Shown: piece by piece, positions 16,536-24,210 of the stretch
Numbering within the stretch: the stretch's first letter is position 1
Layout of the letters: each line of letters begins with the position of its first letter
From: Pseudomonadota bacterium
GTDB lineage: Bacteria; Pseudomonadota; Gammaproteobacteria; Steroidobacterales; Steroidobacteraceae
Length of the DNA: 64,000 nt
Reading direction: 5' to 3'
NCBI GenBank assembly: GCA_023433705.1
Contig: JAEYUC010000095.1
Span: forward strand, 158,200 to 222,199
The notes under the pieces: generated by a model
What the model was told of the DNA's origin: nothing
Databases searched by the model: none
The model's input: the letters and a program-made list of their open reading frames with translations, nothing else
Translations under genes and position numbers: made by a program

Positions 16536-17394
16536 AGCGGAGTTCGAGAAGAAGCTGAGCCCGTTCATGCGCGCGGCGCGCGTCGATACGTCGCTGCCGA
16601 TCGACCGCGAGGCGGTGGACCTGTGGCTGAAGGACATCCACAACCCGCTGCGCTGGATCGTCCGGCCCGTGCTGCAGCTGCTGTTCGCGCTCCTGCTGCA
16701 CGTCACCTGGTTCCTGAAACGCCTGCCGTTGCCGCAATTCCGCGCGCACCGGCTGCTTCAATGGACCATATGCTGGTTCAGCCGGAATTTCGTGAGTCCC
16801 GAGGCGAACCTGCTCATCCTGCGGCACTTCGCCACCGAATCGAACCTGCTGAACTTCCTGCGCGACAACTCGAATGCGCGGCACGTCGCGCCGCTCGCGC
16901 TCTATCCCCAGAAGATAGACGACCTCATGGGGCAGACCTTCGTCGACCACGACCAGGAACTCTTCCGCATGTTCGGCGAGCTCGGTCCCTGGGATGCGGA
17001 AACGGCGGCGCGGCGGCCCGAGGACCTCGACTGGTCGAACTGGCGACCGATCACGCTGCGGCTCGAGGACATGCCACGGCGTTTCACGCAGCGCCTGGAT
17101 TTCGAGACGTCACATGCGTTGTTCATGTGCCTCTTCTGCCTGCTGCTGACGGCCGAGGAATACCGCGACTCGATCAACGGCTTCAATCTCGACCAGTCGA
17201 TCGCACTGCGCATCGGTCGCATCGTCGGCGATCCTTCACTGGCGGAGTTCGCGTACAACAAGTACCCGCTCTATCCAGTGGGCCCCGGCAACCTCGCGCA
17301 GCGATTCCTCATGCATGGCTTCTTCACCGAGCACCTGCACGCGCGGCTCGAACGGCTGCGTCAGAGCAGGCCGGCGCGTTTGACCGCGTTGTAA
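16525..17394 (+). CDS. Membrane-anchored protein of unknown function, last gene of KAS III operon
   Basis: A 289-residue protein with one strong hydrophobic segment near residues 45-65 (VLQLLFALLLHVTWFLKRL), possibly a second near 225, and a larger soluble helical part. Conserved-looking motifs include FVSPEANLLILRHFATESN (about 89-107) and DFETSHALFMCLFCLLLTAEE; the scattered His and Glu could bind metal. I do not recognise a named family. It overlaps the preceding gene by 11 bases and so is translationally coupled. Its last 34 bases overlap, tail to tail, with the convergent DUF58 gene. Confidence 0.65.
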   Translation: MSPEAEFEKKLSPFMRAARVDTSLPIDREAVDLWLKDIHNPLRWIVRPVLQLLFALLLHVTWFLKRLPLPQFRAHRLLQWTICWFSRNFVSPEANLLILRHFATESNLLNFLRDNSNARHVAPLALYPQKIDDLMGQTFVDHDQELFRMFGELGPWDAETAARRPEDLDWSNWRPITLRLEDMPRRFTQRLDFETSHALFMCLFCLLLTAEEYRDSINGFNLDQSIALRIGRIVGDPSLAEFAYNKYPLYPVGPGNLAQRFLMHGFFTEHLHARLERLRQSRPARLTAL

Positions 17395-18719
17395 CGGTTG
17401 ACGAGTTCGATGCCGAGATTCTGCGGTTCGGCATCCACCATCAGCGCATCGCGCGCGGCCAGCCGGTTGAAGGCGTCGCGGCGCGCCTGTTCGTAGAGAT
17501 GCGCGCTGCCGACGTCGAGCGCGGCGTCGGCCGACGAGATGGTCTGCGACATCAGCTCGCCGACCACGCGCTCGCGCAGCGATGCGAGCAACACCAGGTG
17601 GCGCGTGCGCAGCAGGCGCAGCGCCTGGGCGAGCTCGCTCGAATCCTCGTCGCGGAAATTGGTGATCACGATCACGAGCGAGCGCTTGTGATGGCGCAGC
17701 AGCAGGTTCTGCGCGACGGATAGATAGTCGGAATGCGTCGCGCTGGGCTGCACGGAGTACAACTCGCCCATGAGCGAGTTCAGCGCATGCGCGCCCTTGC
17801 GCGGCGCGAAAACCCGCGAGTCCTCGGGCGGCGTGCCGAAGGTGAGGGCGCCGACGGCGTCGCCCTGCTTGAGCGCCACGTAGGACAGCAGCATCACCGC
17901 GTTCAGGACCTGGTCGAAGTGGCCGCTCCTCACGCCCTGCTCGACGTCGTACGCGCGCATGCGGCGTCCGCAGTCGACGAGCAACATGACGCACTGGTCG
18001 CGCTCGTCCTGGAACTCGCGCAGGATCGGCTTGTTCTGGCGCAGCGTCGCCTTCCAGTCGATGTGCCGCACCGGATCGCCGTAGCGGTACTCCGCGAGTT
18101 GCTTGAAGTCGGTGCCTTCGCCGCGCTGCTGATAGGTCTTGATGCCGATTTCCTGCAGGCGGCGGTCGCCCGCGAGCCAGGCGTAACGCGCGACCTGCGC
18201 GAAGTCCGGATAGGCGCGGCGCGCATCGACGTCGCCGAGTCGCTCGAGCAGGTCGCACAGACCCAGCCGCGAGCGCACGCGCAGGTCCGCGGGCGCGAAG
18301 TCGATGTCGCCGCGCCGGGTCGGCAGGACTTCGTAGGTGACCTCGGTGCGCTTCTTCGGATACAGCGTGATCTTCGCGGGCAGGCCGGTCGCCTCGAGGC
18401 TCGGATCGCAATGGTCGAACAGCTCGCAGCGCCACTCGTGGCGACCGCCCGTTTCGAGCTGAACGTGGACCGGTCGCTTCACCCCGATCGCGAATGCCGA
18501 CGGCAGTCTCCGCGTCAGTCGCACCTCGGAGTGCGCCCACGCACGGCGCGAAACGAAGAAGTCGATCGCGGTGAGCGCGGCGAGCGCGAGCGCATACGCG
18601 CCCGACGCGAGAGCGACCGGGGCGCGCGGCACGCCGAACGACAATGCGGCAATGGCCGCCGCCGCGCCGACCGCCAGCAGCGTGACGCAAAGCCTGCTCG
18701 GTATGAACGCGAGTCGCAT
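17361..18719 (-). CDS. DUF58 domain protein
   Basis: A 452-residue protein. Two N-terminal membrane segments (residues about 10-55) are followed by a beta-rich region and the DUF58/VWA-like core (GTDFKQLAEYRYGDPVRHID, then VMLLVDCGRRM). The metal-site motif, usually DxSxS, is degenerate here (DCGRR). It is the last gene of a seven-gene envelope operon; its ATG overlaps the MoxR stop. DUF58 proteins are usual partners of MoxR ATPases and are thought to take part in envelope-complex assembly. The start chosen is the overlapping ATG at 18719. Confidence 0.88.
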   Translation of the reverse strand: MRLAFIPSRLCVTLLAVGAAAAIAALSFGVPRAPVALASGAYALALAALTAIDFFVSRRAWAHSEVRLTRRLPSAFAIGVKRPVHVQLETGGRHEWRCELFDHCDPSLEATGLPAKITLYPKKRTEVTYEVLPTRRGDIDFAPADLRVRSRLGLCDLLERLGDVDARRAYPDFAQVARYAWLAGDRRLQEIGIKTYQQRGEGTDFKQLAEYRYGDPVRHIDWKATLRQNKPILREFQDERDQCVMLLVDCGRRMRAYDVEQGVRSGHFDQVLNAVMLLSYVALKQGDAVGALTFGTPPEDSRVFAPRKGAHALNSLMGELYSVQPSATHSDYLSVAQNLLLRHHKRSLVIVITNFRDEDSSELAQALRLLRTRHLVLLASLRERVVGELMSQTISSADAALDVGSAHLYEQARRDAFNRLAARDALMVDAEPQNLGIELVNRYNAVKRAGLL

Positions 18720-19693
18720 CAGACGCGCGGCGCGGCCACGCTGTCGATGATCGCGGCGACCAGTTCGTCGGGCTTGCGGCCCTCGAGCAGTGCGTCCGGC
18801 GCCAGCGCGATGCGATGGCGCAGCGCGGGGATGGCGATGCGCTTGACGTCGTCCGGGATCACGAAGTTGCGTCCCTCGAGCAGCGCGACCGCGCGCGCGC
18901 CGCGCACCAGCGCCAGCGGACCGCGCGAGCCCGCGCCCTGCGCGAGGCCGGCCCATTCGCGCGTGGCGCGCGCGATCCTCACCGCGTAGTCGACGACCTG
19001 CTGGTCCACGCGCTGGCGCGCCGCGATGAGCTGCAGGCTCGTGACCGCGCGTTCGTTGAGCACCGGCACGACCTTCGACAGCGGTAGTTGGTCGCCGGGC
19101 TGGTCGGCGGTCGCGCGGATCACGACGCCCACCTCGTCTTCGAGCGAGGGATAACCGATCTCGATCTTGAACAGGAAGCGGTCGAGCTGCGCCTCGGGCA
19201 GTGGATAGGTGCCCTCGGTCTCCACGGGGTTCTGGGTGGCGAGCACCATGAAGGGCTTCGGCAGCGCATGCGTCTGGCCTTCGAGCGTGACCTGGAACTC
19301 CTGCATCACCTCGAGCAGCGCGCTCTGCGTCTTCGCGGGCGCGCGGTTGATTTCGTCGGCCAGCAGCAGGTGTGTGAACACGGGTCCGCGCACGACGCGC
19401 ATCTCCATGGTCTTCGGATCGAGCACCGCGTGGCCGGTGATGTCCGAGGGCATCATGTCGGGCGTGAACTGCACGCGGCCATTGGTGAGCTGCAATGCCT
19501 GCGACATCGCGCGCACCAGCAGTGTCTTGCCGAGACCGGGCACGCCTTCGATGAGCACGTGTCCTGACGCGACCAGCGCGAGCACGACTTCCTCGATGAC
19601 GCGGTGTTGCCCGACCATCGCTTCCCCGATGCTGGCGCGTAGTTTGCCGAGCAGGTCGGCGGCTTTCTGGATCGTGGCGGTTTCAGTTTCCAT
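18719..19693 (-). CDS. MoxR-family AAA ATPase
   Basis: A 324-residue cytosolic AAA+ ATPase. Walker A is GVPGLGKT (residues 50-57), Walker B is LLLADEINR (D113, E114) and a sensor-1-like stretch is MVLATQNPVETEG. The C-terminal lid domain is complete, so length and motifs match the family. MoxR ATPases act as chaperone-like remodelling factors for VWA-type partners. Here the downstream DUF58 gene overlaps it by one base, and the upstream DUF4350 gene overlaps its start by 11 bases. Confidence 0.95.
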   Translation of the reverse strand: METETATIQKAADLLGKLRASIGEAMVGQHRVIEEVVLALVASGHVLIEGVPGLGKTLLVRAMSQALQLTNGRVQFTPDMMPSDITGHAVLDPKTMEMRVVRGPVFTHLLLADEINRAPAKTQSALLEVMQEFQVTLEGQTHALPKPFMVLATQNPVETEGTYPLPEAQLDRFLFKIEIGYPSLEDEVGVVIRATADQPGDQLPLSKVVPVLNERAVTSLQLIAARQRVDQQVVDYAVRIARATREWAGLAQGAGSRGPLALVRGARAVALLEGRNFVIPDDVKRIAIPALRHRIALAPDALLEGRKPDELVAAIIDSVAAPRV

Positions 19694-20879
19694 GCGGAGA
19701 CCTTTTGTATTTCAGTAAACGACGTCGTGCGGTCTCGAGCACCGCGATGGCGTTGCGCAGCTCGTGCGGGCTGCGCGCGCCGGAAAAGTTGAGTACGGGA
19801 CCGAGCTCGTCGGCGGGGATGCCGCTGAGCTTCGCGACCGCCGACACGCGCTCGTCGCTGGGCATGCGGTCGTAGGCGGGCAGGTGGCGGAGCGCGGCAT
19901 CGCGCAGCGCGCGCACCATCGCGGAGTGCAGCGCCACTCCACCGCCGTGGCGCAACGCGAACTGGCCGGTGCCGCGGATCTGTTCGGCCAGCGAGCGCCG
20001 CGCGGTTTCGGTGGGCGCGGTGAGCGGGCCGAAGCGCGCGACGGCGCGCCACAACGCGAGCGCGATCAGCGCGAGCAGCAGCAGGACGGCGGGCGCGCCG
20101 TAACGCCAGATCAGCTCGAGGATCGACGTCTGTTCATCCTCGCTCAGGAACAGCACCGTGTCGCCGCGATCCAGCTGCGCCGCCCTCACGAACAGCCGGG
20201 CGTTGTCGCCTTCGAGCAGATCGCGATAACGGAATGGCCGGGCGTTGATGACGGTCACGCTGCCGCGGCCGACGGCCGTGCGCAGCACGTGGATGTATTC
20301 GCCCTCGCGCAGCGCCCAGAGAATCTTGCGCTTGGTCTCGAGGGCGCGGGAATGATCGACGTTGCAGACCTTGAATTCCCGTCCGGTGCCATCCTCGATG
20401 AGCCGGTCGCACTCGCGCTTGAAGAGGCCCGACAGGAGTGGTTTCTCCGACTCGCCCAGCGATTCGGCCAGATCCTCGCCTTCGTCTTCATCGTCGTCAT
20501 CGTAGGTCGTCGGCTTGTCGATGCCGCTCCACTTCGCGAACTGGTCGAAGTCGCCGAGGAACGAACCGTCGACGACCAGTCGGCCGCCGCCCTCGACCCA
20601 TTCCTGGATTCTCTGCCGGCGGGAGTCGATCAGCGTCCAGTTCCAGTTCGATAGCACGATCACCGCGTCCGGATCGGGCGACGTGAAGATGTGTTCCCGG
20701 CGCGCTTCGGCGCCGAGTCGCTCGGATAGTTTGATCGCGGCGTAGTACGGGTTGGTCAGCGCCTCGCCCTTGAGCGGCATCGGCACCTTCTCCTCCTTGA
20801 ACTTCAGCTTCGTCGCCAGCGCCACGAGCGGCACGATGACGATCAGCGCGATCAGGATCTTGACGATGCGTCCTTTCAT
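19683..20879 (-). CDS. DUF4350 domain membrane protein
   Basis: A 398-residue protein. A membrane segment lies at the N-terminus (ILIALIVIVPLVALA) and a second near residues 275-295 (APAVLLLLALIALALW). Between them is the DUF4350 region (NPYYAAIKLSERLG near 46, then WVEGGGRLVVDGSFLGDF), with an unusual acidic run (YDDDDEDEGEDL) near 135. The fold resembles glutamine-amidotransferase-like domains that lack catalytic residues. It begins at the ATG overlapping the DUF4129 stop and runs 11 bases into the MoxR gene. It is a regular member of MoxR/DUF58 operons; its biochemical role is unknown. Confidence 0.85.
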   Translation of the reverse strand: MKGRIVKILIALIVIVPLVALATKLKFKEEKVPMPLKGEALTNPYYAAIKLSERLGAEARREHIFTSPDPDAVIVLSNWNWTLIDSRRQRIQEWVEGGGRLVVDGSFLGDFDQFAKWSGIDKPTTYDDDDEDEGEDLAESLGESEKPLLSGLFKRECDRLIEDGTGREFKVCNVDHSRALETKRKILWALREGEYIHVLRTAVGRGSVTVINARPFRYRDLLEGDNARLFVRAAQLDRGDTVLFLSEDEQTSILELIWRYGAPAVLLLLALIALALWRAVARFGPLTAPTETARRSLAEQIRGTGQFALRHGGGVALHSAMVRALRDAALRHLPAYDRMPSDERVSAVAKLSGIPADELGPVLNFSGARSPHELRNAIAVLETARRRLLKYKRSPHGN

Positions 20880-21688
20880 CCGGCGGCTTCCGCCGGATGC
20901 GATCCGGGTGCCGCGACCGAATCGGCCGAATCGAGGTGCTGGGAGAATCCCGCGCACAGCGCGTATACGTCGGCCGCGTCGGCCTGGATGCCGCCGTAGA
21001 TCGCGCGTTGCCAGGTGCGCACGAGGTGGGTTGCAAAAGCGACGCGGGTGGCATCGAGCTTGCGCGCTGCGAGGGTCAGGCAATCGCCTTCGGTGCTCGA
21101 ATCACGGATCGGGACTTCGTGGACGTGCGCAAGACGCGACAGCATTCCGCGATACAGCAACGCGAGCGCGGCGCGATGCTCGCCGCGGTCCCACAATTCG
21201 CGCGCCGTCGCGCCGATGTCGGGCGGCAGACTCTCCGGCCGTATGTCGAGATCCTGTACGTGAGTCGGCGCCACGAACCGGGTGCCGCGGCCAAGTCCGT
21301 CACGGCCGCTCGCGAAGATCCGGAAGAGAAAGGTCGCGAGCAGCCCGACGAGGACCGCGATCAGGATCCACATGAGCACGCGTGATGCCTGCCCGATCCA
21401 CATGAACAGGTCGCCTAACCACTCGAGCCAACCCGGCAAGTCGGTGTTCCTGCGCTGCTTTTTCTCCTCGGGATCCGGATCCCAGTCGAGCGTGCGAACC
21501 GTGCGTTCCGCGGAGAGATTCGGATCCTTCCTGACGTCCTCGAGCGCGCGTTCGACGTCGCCGTCGGGTATCGGTGCGGGCGGGGCGACGGGCTCCTGCG
21601 CGAACGCGGGAATCGCGAACCACAACACGGCGATCGCGAGCAGCGGACGCAGTCCTTGCGAACGGCGCCGGTCAGTCGGCGAACGCAC
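20876..21688 (-). CDS. DUF4129 domain membrane protein
   Basis: A 270-residue protein with a signal or anchor at residues 12-31 (LRPLLAIAVLWFAIPAFA), a central membrane helix near 100-125 and a C-terminal DUF4129 domain (ELWDRGEHRAALALLYRGML, then STEGDCLTLAARKL). The GTG start at 21688 has AGGAG seven bases upstream and overlaps the end of the previous gene. The stop overlaps the DUF4350 ATG. The membrane topology suggests it anchors the MoxR/DUF58 assembly. Confidence 0.82.
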   Translation of the reverse strand: MRSPTDRRRSQGLRPLLAIAVLWFAIPAFAQEPVAPPAPIPDGDVERALEDVRKDPNLSAERTVRTLDWDPDPEEKKQRRNTDLPGWLEWLGDLFMWIGQASRVLMWILIAVLVGLLATFLFRIFASGRDGLGRGTRFVAPTHVQDLDIRPESLPPDIGATARELWDRGEHRAALALLYRGMLSRLAHVHEVPIRDSSTEGDCLTLAARKLDATRVAFATHLVRTWQRAIYGGIQADAADVYALCAGFSQHLDSADSVAAPGSHPAEAAG

Positions 21689-22406
21689 GGCGAAACTCCT
21701 GCTCGATGTCCCAGGCCTCGAGCTCGGCGCGACGGTTCAGGTACATGCCGAAGCCGGCGGCGACGTAGAAGGGCTCGAGGAACAGCACGGTCAGGAAATA
21801 GGCGATGCTCACCGTGAGCTGGGCGAATCGCGACGCCTCGTCGCTGAACAGCGCCGTGAGCTGGAGGTCCTCGCCGGGCGGCGTGAACCAGTACAACAGC
21901 GACAGGGCCGCCAAGGTCAGCGCGGTCTCCGCCCAGAAGAAGGCCTTGGTCATCATGAACGCGGAGCCGCCGTACCTGCGCCGCAGCTGCGCGATGCGCC
22001 CGCGCATCTGGAAGAACGGCAACCCCTCGAGCTGATAGACCGGCTGCGTGAACGAACGCCAGGGAGAGAGCCTGCGCCACGTCCACGTGATGAAGAACTG
22101 GCGCCACAACACCGAGCGTTGCTCGCGCCACAGGTCGCCGACCGTCGTCGATTGGCCGAAGGCGGCGCGCGCCAGCACGAACAGCACCACGCGGTCGAGC
22201 CACGGCTTCGACCACCACAACGCGAGCCATGTGAGCCAGGGCGCGATTTCGAACAGGGACATCGCGACCAGGCCGGTGGGCACCGCGACGAGCAGATAAC
22301 ACGCGTACACGGAGCGCGCGGTTTCCTGGCACAGGCGCACACCGAGGTCGGCGGCCTCGTGTGCCGCGCGCGGCCGCATCTGCAGTGCCAGCGTGTCAAT
22401 CCGCAC
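21672..22406 (-). CDS. Integral membrane protein of the MoxR/SpoIIM operon
   Basis: A 244-residue protein with about four hydrophobic segments (VYACYLLVAVPTGLVAMSLF; WLTWLALWW; AFFWAETALTLAALSLLYWF; IAYFLTVLFLEPFYVAAGF). The C-terminal half resembles the helical membrane proteins usually found between SpoIIM and DUF4129 genes. No enzymatic motif is visible. Its GTG start lies 11 bases inside the SpoIIM gene's end, and its end overlaps the DUF4129 start by 17 bases. Coupled translation along the whole operon suggests equal production of the parts of one complex. Confidence 0.72.
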   Translation of the reverse strand: MRIDTLALQMRPRAAHEAADLGVRLCQETARSVYACYLLVAVPTGLVAMSLFEIAPWLTWLALWWSKPWLDRVVLFVLARAAFGQSTTVGDLWREQRSVLWRQFFITWTWRRLSPWRSFTQPVYQLEGLPFFQMRGRIAQLRRRYGGSAFMMTKAFFWAETALTLAALSLLYWFTPPGEDLQLTALFSDEASRFAQLTVSIAYFLTVLFLEPFYVAAGFGMYLNRRAELEAWDIEQEFRRAFAD

Positions 22407-23376
22407 GGCGGCCCTGCAGCGTGAAATAGGAGATCACCGCGATCCAGCACGCGGCCGCGACGCCGTACTTCAAGGCATTCGGCAGCCAACGGGCCGACGA
22501 CCAGAACGCCTCGATCGCGGCCGCGATGAAGAACATCACCGCGAAGCCGTACACGATGATCATGCACTCGCGCGCGGCGAGTACGAGACTCTGCAAGCGC
22601 GTGTTGCGTCCGGGCGCGACGATCGAATGGCCGAGCCGCAATCCCGCCGCGCCCGCGAGCACGATGGCGGTGAGCTCGAACGCGCCGTGCGTCACCACGA
22701 ACGAATAGAACGTTTCGGAAAAGCCGCGCTCGGTCAGATATCCGGCGATCGCGCCGATGTGCACCCCGTTGAACACGAGGAAGAAGATGCTGCCCAGGCC
22801 CGCGAACAGTCCCCCCGCGAAGCACTGGAAGCCGATGCCCGTGTTGCGAAAGATGTAGTTGCCGAACATGTACCAGTCGGTGTCGGCGCCGCGAACGTTT
22901 CCGATGGATTCGGCGGACTCCGAATACATCTGCTCGAACATCGCCGCGGTGGCCGCGTCGGTCACCGACAAAATCAGATCCGGGCGCAGGTACACGAGCA
23001 CGCCCATGATCAGCATCGGTAGCCCGAACAGCGCGGCCGAGAGCCACACGTAGCCGGAGTGCGCGCGCACCGCGCGCGGAAAATCCACCAGGAAGGCGCG
23101 CCGGATGCGCGCCAGGCCGAACTCGCGCCGCTGGTAGATCACCTGGTGAGCTTCGCTCGTGAGCTTGTCGAGCCGGTCGAGCAGGTAGCGCGGATAGGAG
23201 CGGGCACGGGCGAGCGCGAGGTGCTCGCAGGCTCGCCGGTACAGTGCCGCGACGCGCTCGCCCTGGATCGGACTCGCGCCGCGCGAAAAACTCTTGCCGC
23301 CCAGGATCAGCTTTACCTGGGACTCGAGCTCCGTCCATTCCGCCTGGTAGAGGCTCTCGAACTGCAGCGGTGTCAT
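22396..23376 (-). CDS. Stage II sporulation protein M (SpoIIM)-like membrane protein
   Basis: A 326-residue protein. A cytoplasmic N-terminal half (about 1-95) is followed by five or six membrane segments with the SpoIIM/DUF95 signatures GNYIFRNTGIGFQCFAGGLF and FVVTHGAFELTAIVLAGAAG. The organism shows no sign of being a spore former; such proteins are common in MoxR operons of Gram-negative bacteria, where the function is unclear. The ATG at 23376 overlaps the RDD gene stop by four bases. Confidence 0.88.
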   Translation of the reverse strand: MTPLQFESLYQAEWTELESQVKLILGGKSFSRGASPIQGERVAALYRRACEHLALARARSYPRYLLDRLDKLTSEAHQVIYQRREFGLARIRRAFLVDFPRAVRAHSGYVWLSAALFGLPMLIMGVLVYLRPDLILSVTDAATAAMFEQMYSESAESIGNVRGADTDWYMFGNYIFRNTGIGFQCFAGGLFAGLGSIFFLVFNGVHIGAIAGYLTERGFSETFYSFVVTHGAFELTAIVLAGAAGLRLGHSIVAPGRNTRLQSLVLAARECMIIVYGFAVMFFIAAAIEAFWSSARWLPNALKYGVAAACWIAVISYFTLQGRRAD

Positions 23377-24065
23377 GTGCGCCGGCCTAACAACCATTGC
23401 GCGACGCCGAGCACGCGCCGGGTGACCTCGGATTCGGGGCGCGGCTCGTTGCCCTGGACGGGCGCGGCGATGGCCGCGAGTTCGTCGAGTCGTTCGATCG
23501 TGAGCGTCGGCGCGCGCGCGGCCAGCGCGATGACCGCGGCCTGGTCACGCGGCGCGATCGGGCGCACGGGGGCGAGCGGAGCGACCATGTCGAGCGTGGC
23601 CTTCGGCGCCGGGCGGCGCTCGTGCACGACGAGCGTGGCCGCGGCGATGTCGCCCAGGCGTTTGCCGTCCTTGCGCAGGAGCACGCTCAGGATCCCGAAG
23701 CCGAACGCGCCGGGCAGGAAATCCGCCACGCGCAGCAGGTTGCGCGTGATCGATGCGGCCGGCGTGATCGGCAGGCCGTTGTCCATGACGACCTTGAGGC
23801 CCATCGCGCGTTTGCCGGGCGTCGCGCCGTTGCGGCCGAGCTCGAAGACGACCGGATAGAACCACATGAGCACGAAGATCAGGATCAGCCAGAAGCCCAT
23901 GCCGACGCCGCCCAGCAGCAGCGCCACGAACGCGCTTCCGTAATAGATGGCGAGGATGATCAGTTCGTCGATGAGGAATGCGCAGAAGCGCGCGGAGAGT
24001 CCGGCCGGACGCAGCTCCAGCAGAATTCCCTCGGGTGTTTCAGCCGCGACGATCGAATCGAGCAC
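23373..24065 (-). CDS. RDD-family membrane protein
   Basis: A 230-residue protein. The RDD domain spans about residues 20-150, with the Arg-Asp motif in LSARFCAFLIDELIIL and the second signature GATPGKRAMGLKVV, plus three membrane segments. The C-terminal 80 residues are Ala/Pro rich and probably cytosolic. It is the first gene of the seven-gene operon ending at 17361. The GTG at 24065 is my best start, but its ribosome site (AGGT) is weak. An upstream in-frame ATG at 24182 would add a stretch that overlaps the divergent promoter region. Confidence 0.78.
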   Translation of the reverse strand: MLDSIVAAETPEGILLELRPAGLSARFCAFLIDELIILAIYYGSAFVALLLGGVGMGFWLILIFVLMWFYPVVFELGRNGATPGKRAMGLKVVMDNGLPITPAASITRNLLRVADFLPGAFGFGILSVLLRKDGKRLGDIAAATLVVHERRPAPKATLDMVAPLAPVRPIAPRDQAAVIALAARAPTLTIERLDELAAIAAPVQGNEPRPESEVTRRVLGVAQWLLGRRT

Positions 24066-24210
24066 GAGACCTGTGGTTGTAATTGTCCGACCCGCCGATT
24101 CTCGCCTAACCACGGAGGAATTGTCGCCTCGCGCGCCACATTTTGCGTTGACCAATGTGACGAGGCCGGCCAGCATTGTCATGCGGGGGCTTTCCCGCGG
24201 GAGCCTGCGC

